The notes under the pieces: generated by a model
The model's database searches: none
Seen by the model: only the letters and a program-made list of their open reading frames with translations
What the model was told of the DNA's origin: nothing
Assembly (NCBI GenBank): GCA_017558145.1
Contig: JAFYWF010000052.1
Coordinates: forward strand, 1 to 36,423
Source: Lachnospiraceae bacterium
GTDB lineage: Bacteria; Bacillota; Clostridia; Lachnospirales; Lachnospiraceae
Direction: 5' to 3'
DNA length: 36,423 nt
In this document: positions 1 through 8,117 of the stretch, piece by piece
Numbering within the stretch: position 1 is the stretch's first letter
How the letters are laid out: each line of letters starts with the position of its first letter
Program-made: the position numbers and the translations under genes

Positions 1-1
1 G

Positions 2-475
2 TATGAAGATAGAATGGAAATTCGTAATCCTGGAGGAATTTATGGTCGAATTAGAGTTGATCAACTTGGAAAAGTACAACCAGATACAAGAAATCCAGTA
101 TTGGCCTCTTCTTTGGAAGTTTTAGGTGTTACAGAAAATCGTTATTCAGGAATTCCAACTATTAAGAAAGAAATGAAGAAATGTAATTTACGTGAGCCAA
201 AGTTCTTGGATGAAAGAGGGAACTTCGTTGTTAAATTTTATAAAGAAACAGTTATGAATGAAGAAGTAGAAACTGTTGATGATGAAGCGATTAATGATTT
301 AATAATGTTTTGTAAAACACCAAGAACAAGAAAAGAAATATGCGATTATTTAGGTTTGGCTTCTGTGACATATGCAATTCAAACGCATGTAATGCCTTTG
401 GTTGGAATCGGAAAAATAAAGTTGAGCAATCCTGATAAGCCTAAGAGTCCTAAACAGTTGTATTATAGTGAATAA
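2..475 (+). CDS. C-terminal part of a COG2865-type ATP-binding / winged-helix protein (5' end outside window)
   Basis: The frame is open from base 2, before the first ATG at base 14, so this is the 3' end of a larger gene. The visible start reads YEDRMEIRNPGGIYG, which resembles the last strands of the HATPase_c_4 domain found in AlbA_2/COG2865 proteins (N-terminal nucleic-acid-binding AlbA_2 domain, central ATP-binding domain, C-terminal helix-turn-helix). The last 60 or so residues look like the winged-helix end of this family, with ICDYLGLASVTYAIQ as the likely recognition region and a QLYY ending. The family is widespread in accessory regions, with putative regulatory or defence roles but no settled biochemical activity. 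Family assignment is by remembered pattern; the diagnostic AlbA_2 domain lies outside the window. Confidence 0.7.
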   Translation, partial: YEDRMEIRNPGGIYGRIRVDQLGKVQPDTRNPVLASSLEVLGVTENRYSGIPTIKKEMKKCNLREPKFLDERGNFVVKFYKETVMNEEVETVDDEAINDLIMFCKTPRTRKEICDYLGLASVTYAIQTHVMPLVGIGKIKLSNPDKPKSPKQLYYSE

Positions 476-803
476 ATTATAAAGCGAAATTAGTATATAA
501 TTAATACTTCCGGTTGCATCATGGTTGCAAAATTCCATTAAAAACAAAATAATCCGTGGAATATTTGGAATAACTATACAAGATATAGTGTCAAAAGAAA
601 AAGTGGATTACTAAATACAGTACTAATTCAGGTGTTTCCAATGAAAAAACTTGATTATATATGTATAAGTGTGTTAGATTTATCTACGTATGCCAATATT
701 TGGCGTTTTATTACTAGTAAAATTAAAAGAAAATGAAATGTATTTGTAGAATCTTATAGTTGAATTAGATGAGATTACAGATATTTGAAAAAAGGAAAAA
801 GAA
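476..803. other. Intergenic stretch, one doubtful 31-codon ORF
   Basis: This 328-base, very AT-rich gap contains no convincing gene. The only candidate is a 31-codon ORF at 641-736 (+), beginning MKKLDYICISVLDL, with a weak AGGTG six bases before its ATG. No terminator with a clear T tract was seen after the upstream gene. A purine-rich AAAGGAAAAAG sits just before the ATG at 804 and is the likely ribosome binding site of the next gene. Confidence 0.3.
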
Positions 804-3068
804 ATGGACATCAAAGGAAATACGAAAGATATTATAGCGCAGGCAGTAAATGCTGCAAAAGAAGAATTAAAAAACTATACCGTTATGCCAGAACATTATT
901 CCGTTATGATGAAACATCCTAATATGGATGCCAAAGGATATTATAGTGAAATTGATATGGATATAGCAGCCAGATTAAAAAAATGTGATACTTATGCTCA
1001 AAGAAAAAACATATACGAACAGGCAATGTATAATCATGTTCGTCAGGAAATAGAAACTAAGGCAGCTAACTTGAAAAAAGAGGTGCAGGAGATTTCCAAG
1101 CAGCATCATGTGTTAACCAGAGCGGCCAGGTTATGTAAAGATGCGGAAGCTAGAAACGCAATTTTAGCGAAGGCAGATGCCTTAAAAGAATCTGAGTCTG
1201 TTAAAAATTATAATATGTTAATTACAGGGTTAGAGCATTATGCCGGTGTTGGGTCGCCTAAGATGGAAAGAACGGTTGTAAATGCTTTAGATAACTTGAT
1301 TGGTTATGCCACAAATGGACGTGATCACATGTCAATAGGTCTGGGTTACCGAGAAAGACCGGAGCAACTTAAAATTGAATTTCGAAATATGGATGAGTAT
1401 TTTGAACAGTTTAAGTTGTCTCATCCAGAAGCAAAAGGAAAAACACCGGAAGAACTGGATAAATTATCTCCAAGTGGTAAACTTTTTGAGCAGAGTGTTC
1501 TGCAGTATGGAAAAGATGCCTTGGAAGATACGTTAAACAGTTGTTTTGAGACCTTGGATGAACGCTTGGATCTTATCATGATTAACGGTCAGACAGTAAG
1601 AGAAATGCTGGAGGAAAAAGAAGGAATCAAAGGGCGCAGTCCACAGGAACTGAATGATCTTAGTTGTAATCTTTTGACGGCAGCCTTGAAAGGCGGAGCT
1701 AGAGTTGAAGCTTTTATGTTGGAATCTATAAATGGTATGAATAAAAGTTATTATCCGGAGCCGGTTCCTATGAGAGCGACAGAACCAAAAGAACGAGTTA
1801 CGATGACTTTTTGGGAAACTTTCCTATCGAAGTTTGGCTTTTATAAAGAGAAAGCTCAAATGTTCAAAGAACAGCAGGAAATAGATCGTAAAATGGAAGA
1901 ATGCAAAAAGCGTGTAATGGAGAAAATGTCAAAACCTTTGACTAAGGAAGAACAATTTGCTGGAAAAATACAAGCAAAATTTTGTGACCCTATGACAAAA
2001 GAACAAAAAGAACGTATGCAAATCGGACGTGAAATTGCAAAAGAAAATTGTGATAGTTTTGTTAGACAGGTCCGTACACTAGAGCAAATAAATTCGTTTG
2101 ATGATAAATTGAATTATTCTTTCTTCCCGGAAGAAGGTAAAAACGGTGTGGAAGTTAAGATTGAGGGGAAAGAGGTTAGATTAGGGAGAGAAAAACCGTT
2201 TTATTTTTGTGTTATCAAGATGCTGCAAAGAGGAATTCCTTATGAGGAAGTCCTGGATCCTACCAAGCATCAAGAGCTTCGTGTGCAGATTGGGGAAGAG
2301 CTAAAAGAAGAGGTAGCTACCATGACCAATGAGGAACACGAAAATATATTGGCAGACGGTATGATGAGAATGGAAAAATGCGTGGATGACTTCGCCAAAA
2401 AAATGAGTCAGGAAATTACATCTACAAAAGACCTGGATGAAAAGTTAGTGCAATTATACAAGGGACTCAGGGTTCCACAAATTGTTCAAATGGATATCAA
2501 GAAAACGGAGAACACAATTAAACAACTTGGAGGAGAAAAAAATTTTGATGCTCTTAGAGATAAGGTAAGGAGAAACGGCGGGGTATATAACATAGGAACC
2601 AGACTATCAAATGAATTGGATAAATATTATAAAGTATTACAAGGTAAGTCATTTGACATGGGGAAATTAATGTATGGCAAAATGGAAAAAGTGTCTGTTG
2701 TGCAGGCACTTCACTCCGAGAATCCGGCCTTTGGTGTAGAGATGTCAGAGGAAACCAATAATATGTATGCTGCGTTTATGAAACATCATCCTGAGGTTAT
2801 AAAACTACAGGAGAAAGCAAATAATATGGATAAGGAAGTGCTGAATGATATTTTGGCTACGGATGGAGAAAAGCATGCTCATATGGAATTAGAAGTTTTT
2901 GATAAAGAGGCAGAGAATTTGACACCTATTGGACAATTTGAAGCAAAAACTGTGTCTATGGGTGCGAATGTTGTTATCAATGGTGAGGGTATTGCTAAGT
3001 TTGATGTGCCTCAGAAGCAGGTAACCAAACAGGAAGAGCCAGAAATGGAAGAAGAAATGAGTTTGTAA
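804..3068 (+). CDS. Unrecognised 754-aa cytoplasmic protein, related in part to the next gene
   Basis: I do not recognise this family. The protein is hydrophilic, highly charged and mostly helical in appearance, with no signal peptide or membrane segment, so it is probably cytoplasmic. Methionine is frequent. Three features recur in the following gene: an FW-x7-FG block (here F336-W337, FWETFLSKFGF) followed by a charged helix, a later segment with a hydrophobic helix then 'EEVLDPTKHQELRVQIGEEL', and an acidic tail ending EMEEEMSL. The start is the first ATG, preceded by AAAGGAAAAAG. A stem-loop follows at 3085-3113. Codon use is that of a normal expressed gene. No function is proposed; paralogy with the neighbour is inferred from short similarities read by eye. 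Confidence 0.8.
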   Translation: MDIKGNTKDIIAQAVNAAKEELKNYTVMPEHYSVMMKHPNMDAKGYYSEIDMDIAARLKKCDTYAQRKNIYEQAMYNHVRQEIETKAANLKKEVQEISKQHHVLTRAARLCKDAEARNAILAKADALKESESVKNYNMLITGLEHYAGVGSPKMERTVVNALDNLIGYATNGRDHMSIGLGYRERPEQLKIEFRNMDEYFEQFKLSHPEAKGKTPEELDKLSPSGKLFEQSVLQYGKDALEDTLNSCFETLDERLDLIMINGQTVREMLEEKEGIKGRSPQELNDLSCNLLTAALKGGARVEAFMLESINGMNKSYYPEPVPMRATEPKERVTMTFWETFLSKFGFYKEKAQMFKEQQEIDRKMEECKKRVMEKMSKPLTKEEQFAGKIQAKFCDPMTKEQKERMQIGREIAKENCDSFVRQVRTLEQINSFDDKLNYSFFPEEGKNGVEVKIEGKEVRLGREKPFYFCVIKMLQRGIPYEEVLDPTKHQELRVQIGEELKEEVATMTNEEHENILADGMMRMEKCVDDFAKKMSQEITSTKDLDEKLVQLYKGLRVPQIVQMDIKKTENTIKQLGGEKNFDALRDKVRRNGGVYNIGTRLSNELDKYYKVLQGKSFDMGKLMYGKMEKVSVVQALHSENPAFGVEMSEETNNMYAAFMKHHPEVIKLQEKANNMDKEVLNDILATDGEKHAHMELEVFDKEAENLTPIGQFEAKTVSMGANVVINGEGIAKFDVPQKQVTKQEEPEMEEEMSL

Positions 3069-3084
3069 AAATAAAATGACGTTG

Positions 3085-3116
3085 AATCCCCGATGAAATT
3101 GACATCGGGGATTTGT
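3085..3116 (+). terminator. Stem-loop terminator after the 754-aa gene
   Basis: AATCCCCGATG (3085-3095) and CATCGGGGATT (3103-3113) form a perfect 11-bp stem with a 7-base loop, 16 bases after the stop codon. The downstream T run is short (TTTGTTAT), so termination may be incomplete, with partial read-through into the related gene at 3275. Confidence 0.65.
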
Positions 3117-3274
3117 TATATAAAAACATTTTAAGTAGACGATTTTTGCATGAAAAAGATGAAAAAGATTTGGGGTAATTAAAAAATATAAGAAATAAAA
3201 ATGTAACAAAATGTGTGTTGTAGTGTATGTCATAGTAGTAGACGAAGACATGAAGAAAATTCGGAGGTAAGAAT

Positions 3275-4699
3275 ATGAAGCATAAATTAACACCGGAACA
3301 GAAAAGTTTCCTGATGGGTAGAGCGGGCCGTTATGAAAGTACGACTGAAATGATAAATTATTATAGCGATGAAGACGACATCGTGAAGAGGAAAAATGAA
3401 TTACAAGATATAGAGAACAAAAATAAAGAGGCTAACATGGGATTAATGGATAGTTGTTTTTTTGGCCCTGTAAGTGCGACAGAGATATGTGCGGATGCTG
3501 AATTGCAAGATTGGTTAAATGAATCTCAGCGTAGTCCGTTCGCTAAGTCATTTTTAATCATGGCTTTGGAAGATATGCTGGGAAAAAGTACGACTATGGA
3601 ATATGATAAGTCTAAAAACGCAGTTACTGCCAATACTTCACAGTATGGTGATAAATTAGTTTTTGACGAAAAAGATGTGGAGTTGGGATTTTGGGACAAG
3701 TTGTGTGCGTTTTTTGGTATTGAGACAGAACACGCAAAGAAAGTTGCCTTTGCAAAAGAGTCCATTGAAGCTCAAAAGAATAAATTAGACGATTTTAATA
3801 AAGCAGTTGTGAAGCAGAAGAAGGATAAGTTTGTAGAAAATCACAAAGAATTTGCACAGCAAAATGAATCTATCATAAAGGAAGCTGATAGCACAGAAAA
3901 TGCATTCAAAGCACTTTTCTTTGGAGAGGAAGAAGTTAAAGATTATAAATTCAAAAATGGAGATACCTTATCTGCTGTGGCAGCATGTATTGCCATGTAT
4001 CATCAAGAAAAAGACGGCAAAGACATTGCCAATATGTCTTTAGAAGAAATTAATAAACCAGAGAATGCAGACCTTCGTAAGAAATTACGAGAAATTGGAA
4101 ACGAATATCAAGATAAATATATCAGCGAAAAATCAGATTTTATAGATGCGAAAATTGCACACTTAGATGATTTTGTGATGACTAATGATAAATTGAGTGC
4201 AAGAGATAAATCTTTATTAAAGAGAGTAGCTACCGACAAAGTTTTTGACATTAATTGGGATAAATTAGAAGCGAAAACATATGGCAAAGATAAAAAAGAA
4301 ATGGCAGGTGCTAAAGGACTTGTAATGTTAAAGGTTAAGGGTCAGTTGAGAAAAGTTGCCGGGAAAGAATTTCCAAATGGTCAAAAAAATGTATTTTTTG
4401 ATATTACAGACAAAGATATGGATCACCTTAATGCATTCAAAGATGTGAGAGAATATAAGATGTTTATGGATGAAATGTCTGCAGAAAGATATGATAAGGC
4501 TGCTGAGCATCTTGGAAAATTAACAAACAAAGTACAGGGATTAGAAGGTTTTGAGATGAAACCGGAAAATTATAATGCATTTTTGGAAAAAGCAGATAGT
4601 CTTGTAAGCCAAAAAGAATTAAAAGCTCCAGCCAAAGAAAATACAGAGATGAGCAATGAAAAAGAAGAAATGGAAATGGATGAAGGTATGTCAATTTAA
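3275..4699 (+). CDS. Unrecognised 474-aa cytoplasmic protein, likely distant paralogue of the preceding gene
   Basis: No known family is recognised. Like its upstream neighbour it is charged, helix-rich and has no export signal. Shared landmarks are F139-W140 in FWDKLCAFFGI followed by a lysine/glutamate-rich helix, a later segment with a hydrophobic helix then MSLEEINKPENADLRKKL, and a very acidic C-terminus ending EMEMDEGMSI (compare EMEEEMSL upstream). The shorter length mainly reflects a shorter N-terminal part. The ATG is well defined by GGAGG at 3263-3267. The 206-base gap before it contains the upstream terminator, so the gene may have its own promoter, though none is clear. Adjacency and shared tail suggest a common partner or a shared localisation or degradation signal; that is inference. 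Confidence 0.8.
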   Translation: MKHKLTPEQKSFLMGRAGRYESTTEMINYYSDEDDIVKRKNELQDIENKNKEANMGLMDSCFFGPVSATEICADAELQDWLNESQRSPFAKSFLIMALEDMLGKSTTMEYDKSKNAVTANTSQYGDKLVFDEKDVELGFWDKLCAFFGIETEHAKKVAFAKESIEAQKNKLDDFNKAVVKQKKDKFVENHKEFAQQNESIIKEADSTENAFKALFFGEEEVKDYKFKNGDTLSAVAACIAMYHQEKDGKDIANMSLEEINKPENADLRKKLREIGNEYQDKYISEKSDFIDAKIAHLDDFVMTNDKLSARDKSLLKRVATDKVFDINWDKLEAKTYGKDKKEMAGAKGLVMLKVKGQLRKVAGKEFPNGQKNVFFDITDKDMDHLNAFKDVREYKMFMDEMSAERYDKAAEHLGKLTNKVQGLEGFEMKPENYNAFLEKADSLVSQKELKAPAKENTEMSNEKEEMEMDEGMSI

Positions 4700-4822
4700 C
4701 ATATTTATTCATTAAGTCATTTAATATTAAGCTTTGAGGTCGATTGATATTATGCCATTGTTATGTAACGCAAAAAATATTTGGAGACTATGGTGTAAAA
4801 GAAAATAAAAAGGATGATGTAT

Positions 4823-5530
4823 ATGAAAAAATTATTGATATTATTAATGGTTTGCTGTATGTGTACGGCATGCGGGACAAAAGAAGAAACAAAAGTAGAT
4901 GTGCCAGAACAGGCAGAAGAGATCGTAGAAGAAGTTGCAGAGGAAACAGAAGCAGAAGTTGAAGTTGTAGAAGCAGAAGTTGTACAGGCAAATGTAATTT
5001 CACCACTTCCTTCTACCATTGATATGACAGCTCTTGATAACTGTACATTAGCAGTATCTTTTGAAGAAGGAGATGCTTATGTAGATGATACAGGTAAAAT
5101 GCAGTTAAAAGTAACAGTATATGATTACGAATTATTTGATATGGTTGACATCGCTAACTTAAAGGAAGGCGATACAATTATGATTCAGGGAAATGAAGTA
5201 GTAGTTGAAACCATGGAAACATTAGAATCAGGTCTTCTTTTCATCAATGGTGGAATGGAAGAAGGTGGATATGACTTATGGCACGATGAAAGTGGTGTTT
5301 ATTTTGAACATGGATTCAATGATGCAAAAGCGTATCAGCCAATCGGAGAAGCAACTATCAGAGTTTCAACGGAATTCGAGGGTACAAATGAATCAGGTGA
5401 AGTTGTTTATTATCCAGGAAGTTTTTTAACAGACTATGAAGGTGTCGTATATGATTTCACTCCATACAATACAAGTATCGTAGTAGAGGATGGTCAGGTT
5501 ATCCATATGACACATATTTTTACACCTTAA
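4823..5530 (+). CDS. Small secreted lipoprotein of unknown function
   Basis: The start at 4823 is preferred over ATGs at 4814 and 4817 because AAAGGA (4809-4814) then has an 8-base spacing. The protein starts MKKLLILLMVCC and has a lipobox-like CTAC with the modified cysteine at residue 17, so it should be a lipid-anchored protein on the outer face of the membrane. A Glu/Val-rich linker (about residues 20-55, EEIVEEVAEETEAEVEV) separates the anchor from a beta-rich globular domain of about 170 residues with no recognised fold. Position-only context: it follows the two unknown proteins and ends at a strong terminator. Its function cannot be stated. Confidence 0.85.
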   Translation: MKKLLILLMVCCMCTACGTKEETKVDVPEQAEEIVEEVAEETEAEVEVVEAEVVQANVISPLPSTIDMTALDNCTLAVSFEEGDAYVDDTGKMQLKVTVYDYELFDMVDIANLKEGDTIMIQGNEVVVETMETLESGLLFINGGMEEGGYDLWHDESGVYFEHGFNDAKAYQPIGEATIRVSTEFEGTNESGEVVYYPGSFLTDYEGVVYDFTPYNTSIVVEDGQVIHMTHIFTP

Positions 5531-5534
5531 ATTT

Positions 5535-5576
5535 AAAAAGTATCTGTACAAGAATCTCCTGTACAGATACTTTTTT
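5535..5576 (+). terminator. Strong intrinsic terminator after the lipoprotein gene
   Basis: AAAAAGTATCTGTACA (5535-5550) pairs perfectly with TGTACAGATACTTTTT (5560-5575) around a 9-base loop, followed by more T. The A and T tracts make it potentially active in both directions. Confidence 0.9.
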
Positions 5577-5581
5577 GGTTT

Positions 5582-5850
5582 TTGTTTATAAACATACTAA
5601 AGGGGGATGCACTAAGGGGGATATCGTTAATTGGTTCTAGATTGCGTGAGGATTATATATTATTTGAAAATCAAAGATCACAGGGATATAATTACTTGAG
5701 TATTGCAAAAGATAAACAACAAAGGCGATATGCAGAATTATTTTTTATAATCCGGCAGATTGTTACATACGGAATCAGAAGATTGTAAAAGTAAGTAAAG
5801 TTCAAGTATATGATAAAGATGGAAAACTGTATCTTAAGGATAATGTTTAG
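5582..5850 (+). pseudogene. Decayed, frameshifted gene remnant
   Basis: Two overlapping frames carry protein-like pieces. One (5582-5788) includes SRLREDYILFENQRSQGYNYLSIAKD. The other is open from 5716 to a TAG at 5848-5850 and reads NPADCYIRNQKIVKVSKVQV followed by a YDKDGKLYLKDN ending, which looks like a genuine C-terminus. Neither frame has a good ribosome binding site and together they suggest a gene fragment broken by at least one frameshift near 5740-5760. The parent family is not recognised. Confidence 0.35.
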
Positions 5851-6070
5851 GAAAAAGTAGAAGGTCTACGAGCGTAGCCGAATTCATTGCAATGTAGTTG
5901 AATATATGATGCTTGGGTACATTTTGGGTACACTAGAATTTGGATGGAATGAATAAGGTGAAAAACGTATCAAATAGCCAAGAATTAATGTCACCAAATT
6001 TTTTAATATTGGTATAACCCAGTGTTGCAAGTTCGCTTGCAGCGATTTTTGTAAGAAATACAATATTAAT
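5851..6070. other. Non-coding scar: tandem 11-bp repeat and UUCG-loop hairpin
   Basis: This stretch has no credible gene. It contains a short hairpin CTACG-AG-CGTAG near 5871-5882, a tandem repeat TTGGGTACA at 5913-5921 and 5924-5932 (11-bp period), and a 6-bp stem TGCAAG/CTTGCA closed by TTCG at 6026-6041 followed by GCGATTTTT, which looks like an orphan terminator. Together with the gene remnant just upstream this looks like the residue of an element or deletion, but no integrase gene or second att copy was found in the window. Confidence 0.35.
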
Positions 6071-6111
6071 ACAGTAACTTTTGTCACAAAATAAATTTAA
6101 CACATTATAAT
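6071..6111 (+). promoter_or_regulatory. Promoter with dyad operator before the 2H phosphoesterase gene
   Basis: TATAAT at 6106-6111 is a consensus -10. TTGTCA at 6081-6086 could be the -35, although the spacer would be 19 bp. The -35 lies inside a dyad, GTAAC-TTTT-GTCAC at 6074-6087. The 19-mer 6071-6089 matches 8099-8117 at 18 of 19 positions, which suggests a shared operator. With this -10, transcription would begin near 6118, so the first in-frame ATG at 6116 is unlikely to be the start codon. Confidence 0.55.
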
Positions 6112-6133
6112 AGACATGAAGGAAGTGTTTGTT

Positions 6134-6658
6134 ATGTATTTAATATCGGTTTATTTTGATGAAACAACAGAAAAAAGAATTAGCGCATATATGAAACAAA
6201 TAGAAAAAGCAACAGGAAATACACTGATGATAAAAGGTAATATTCCACCTCATATAACCATAGCTGCTTTTCAAACAGAGTCTGTAGATGTTGCACGCGA
6301 AATATTCATGAGGAAGAAAGAAGAATTAGAGTTTGGTAAGATACAATGGGTATCGGTGGGAACATTTTTACCAGGGGTCATTTATATTACTCCAATCCTG
6401 AATCAATATTTGCATCAATTGGTAGAAATTTATTATAAAGAAATAACTGGAAGAGAAGGGGTAAAAATAGATTATAGGTACATGCCTTTTAGTTGGCTTC
6501 CACATAGTACGTTAGCAAAGCATTTGTCGAAGGAGCAACTAACAATTGCTTTTGAGATAATGCAAAAACAGTTTGCACCATTTGAAGGAAAGGTTACAAA
6601 GATTGGTTTATCAAAAACAAATCCATATGAGGATTTAGAGATTATTAGTTTGGAATAA
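6134..6658 (+). CDS. 2H phosphoesterase / 2'-5' RNA ligase-like protein
   Basis: A 174-aa protein with both HxT signatures of the 2H superfamily: PPHIT (H40, T42) and PHST (H124, T126). These pairs line the active site of enzymes acting on 2',3'-cyclic or 2',5'-linked nucleotides (2'-5' RNA ligase, cyclic phosphodiesterase, YjcG-like proteins). The length is typical of a single-domain member. The ATG at 6134 is chosen because AAGGAAG lies 8 bases upstream and the predicted promoter overlaps the earlier ATG at 6116. The gene is 41 bases before pgeF. The exact substrate cannot be told; RNA-end or cyclic nucleotide chemistry is the family expectation. Confidence 0.85.
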   Translation: MYLISVYFDETTEKRISAYMKQIEKATGNTLMIKGNIPPHITIAAFQTESVDVAREIFMRKKEELEFGKIQWVSVGTFLPGVIYITPILNQYLHQLVEIYYKEITGREGVKIDYRYMPFSWLPHSTLAKHLSKEQLTIAFEIMQKQFAPFEGKVTKIGLSKTNPYEDLEIISLE

Positions 6659-6699
6659 ACAGGTATTTTTATAACATGTATCTGTAAAAGGAGTACTTT

Positions 6700-7446
6700 A
6701 TGATGAACAAGGATTTGATAAGAAAATTTGAAATGATATGTAGTACAGGAGTGGCAAGTGCCGGTTATACTTCAGGACTTTGTGGAGAGTGGATAGAAGA
6801 AAGATTTGAACGTCTTGCGAAGCAACTTAATATAGATCATTCCACAATGATTATGGCAAATCAAAAGCATACAGATAAGGTCAGAGTAGTAGGCGTGGAA
6901 GATGCTGGATACGGAAGCACGATACCTCATGATGAAGAATATGCAGATGCTTTAGTTACAAATGAGACAGGAGTAATGTTATGTGTTCATACCGCAGATT
7001 GTGTACCGATAGTTTTGCTTGATCCGGTGAAAAAAGTGATTGGTGTTGTTCATAGCGGATGGGTAGGAACGTCAAAACGAATTGCAGGGAAAACTGTTAA
7101 GAAGATGATTAAGGAATATGAGTGCAAACCAGAAGATATTATTTGTGCCATGGGACCTTATAATCATTCTTGTTGTTATGAAGTAGGAGAAGATGTACTT
7201 GAATGCTTTAAACAATCTTTTTCTGATATGGAATGTGGAATGTTTTTTAAGAAAAAGGATAATAAAGGAAAGTATATGCTGGATCTCGGTGCTGCCATAA
7301 GTCTTTCGCTTTACCAGGAAGGCGTCAATTTGAAAAATATTTATGATGAAAGCTTGTGTACATATCATACAACCACGTTCTCATCGTGGAGAAGAACGGG
7401 TGATCGTAAGAGACAGATGTTAACTTATATTATGCTGCAAGCATAA
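6700..7446 (+). CDS. pgeF: PgeF/YfiH-family purine nucleoside phosphorylase (laccase-domain protein)
   Basis: The 248-aa protein has the three metal/catalytic residues of the YfiH/YlmD/LACC1 family: H57 in QKHTDK, C101 in TADCVPI, and H118 in VVHSGW. Characterised members phosphorolyse or deaminate purine nucleosides in the cytoplasm; E. coli PgeF affects peptidoglycan composition. Departures from the usual pattern are V122 in place of Arg in the HAGWRG motif, and an FSSWRRTGDRKRQ C-terminal motif instead of FFSYRRDG-type. The ATG at 6700 has GGAG six bases upstream (6690-6693). It follows the 2H phosphoesterase by 41 bases and may be co-transcribed; both would act on nucleotides, which is a contextual inference. 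Confidence 0.85.
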   Translation: MMNKDLIRKFEMICSTGVASAGYTSGLCGEWIEERFERLAKQLNIDHSTMIMANQKHTDKVRVVGVEDAGYGSTIPHDEEYADALVTNETGVMLCVHTADCVPIVLLDPVKKVIGVVHSGWVGTSKRIAGKTVKKMIKEYECKPEDIICAMGPYNHSCCYEVGEDVLECFKQSFSDMECGMFFKKKDNKGKYMLDLGAAISLSLYQEGVNLKNIYDESLCTYHTTTFSSWRRTGDRKRQMLTYIMLQA

Positions 7447-7449
7447 TTA

Positions 7450-7557
7450 ATGTGGTGGAAAAATGAACATAGGAAACGTTTGGAAGTAGAAGGCATTATT
7501 TCTGAAGGTAATGGAACTATAAATTTTAAGAAATATGGATGGAGATTTGAGGAATAA
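7450..7557 (+). other. Small ORF in frame with and directly after the pgeF stop
   Basis: One codon after the TAA of pgeF, in the same frame, there is an ATG followed by 34 further codons (start MWWKNEHRKRLEVEGI, end YGWRFEE). It has no good ribosome binding site. The amino-acid composition is protein-like. It may be a lost C-terminal extension separated by a stop mutation, a fragment of another gene, or chance. The upstream protein is already of normal family length, so it does not need this extension. Confidence 0.25.
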
Positions 7558-7567
7558 AGAAATGAAG

Positions 7568-7604
7568 ATAGCGCCGTATCATTTTGATATAGGCGCTATT
7601 TTTC
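7568..7604. terminator. Terminator between convergent pgeF and cupin genes
   Basis: ATAGCGCC (7568-7575) pairs with GGCGCTAT (7592-7599), with inner pairing TATC/GATA, followed on the plus strand by TTTTTCTTTT. It lies between two genes that converge. Confidence 0.85.
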
Positions 7605-7606
7605 TT

Positions 7607-8035
7607 TTAATAATGATCTTTTTCACTATCTTCTCTTGTGCGATGAACAGTTCCTACGGGATGTTTAGGAGGAGCATAGATAGAAGATAGTTTTAGCGGT
7701 GTGTTTTGAATATTAATAATATTGTGCCATGTTCCTGCGGGAATGAATATGGTATCTCCAACACATACTTTCTTTTGATTAATTAATTGATTTTCACATG
7801 CACCCATTTTGACAAGTGCCATGCCTTGTTCGATTCGAATTATTTGATCTGTATCATAGTGTATTTCCGTACCAATATCTGAACAAGAGGGAATACACAT
7901 TAATGTCATTTGAACGTGACATCCAGTCCAGAGGGTAGTACGAAAATTTGTATTTTGTATTGCTGCATTAGGTATATTTTCAATATAGGATTTTGGATTA
8001 AGATTGCTATTAAATTGGAAAAGTTCTGTATTCAT
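7607..8035 (-). CDS. Small single-domain cupin protein
   Basis: A 142-aa protein with a double-stranded beta-helix pattern: cupin motif 1 around EIHYDTDQ-x5-EQG (H59, Q64 and the following Gly) and motif 2 GDTIFIPAGTWHNI (H104). Such cupins bind a metal through these histidines and include mannose-6-phosphate-isomerase-like and sensor proteins; the substrate is unknown. The C-terminus HRTREDSEKDHY is distinctive because a near copy survives as an isolated fragment at 14654-14719. The gene runs opposite to its neighbours and diverges from the GH3 gene across a 192-base region that holds a dyad operator candidate. Confidence 0.8.
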   Translation of the reverse strand: MNTELFQFNSNLNPKSYIENIPNAAIQNTNFRTTLWTGCHVQMTLMCIPSCSDIGTEIHYDTDQIIRIEQGMALVKMGACENQLINQKKVCVGDTIFIPAGTWHNIINIQNTPLKLSSIYAPPKHPVGTVHRTREDSEKDHY

Positions 8036-8098
8036 AGAATCACATCTTTTATGTTTTTATATATCTTATGTTACAAATTAATTTATGTGTTTTTAATT

Positions 8099-8117
8099 AC
8101 AGTAACTTTTGTTACAA
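8099..8117. promoter_or_regulatory. Dyad operator candidate between cupin and GH3 genes
   Basis: GTAAC-TTTT-GTTAC at 8102-8115 is a perfect 5-bp inverted repeat. The 19-mer 8099-8117 differs at one position from 6071-6089 in front of the 2H phosphoesterase gene. It sits in the divergent region of the cupin (-) and GH3 (+) genes, so it could control either. No clear -10 was assigned for either gene. Confidence 0.45.

Noticed and set aside
2889..3293. Minus-strand frame of 134 codons across the gap between the two unknown genes
   Set aside because: It overlaps a well-supported gene end and a terminator, is Phe/Leu-rich from AT bias, and has no ribosome binding site.
4744..4962. An open frame overlapping the start of the lipoprotein gene
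   Set aside because: It is a frame shadow of the lipoprotein's repetitive Glu/Val coding region and encodes a low-complexity Arg-rich tail.
5913..5932. Phage attachment site
   Set aside because: TTGGGTACA is a tandem repeat, but there is no tRNA gene, integrase or second flanking copy in the window, so it is only recorded as a repeat.
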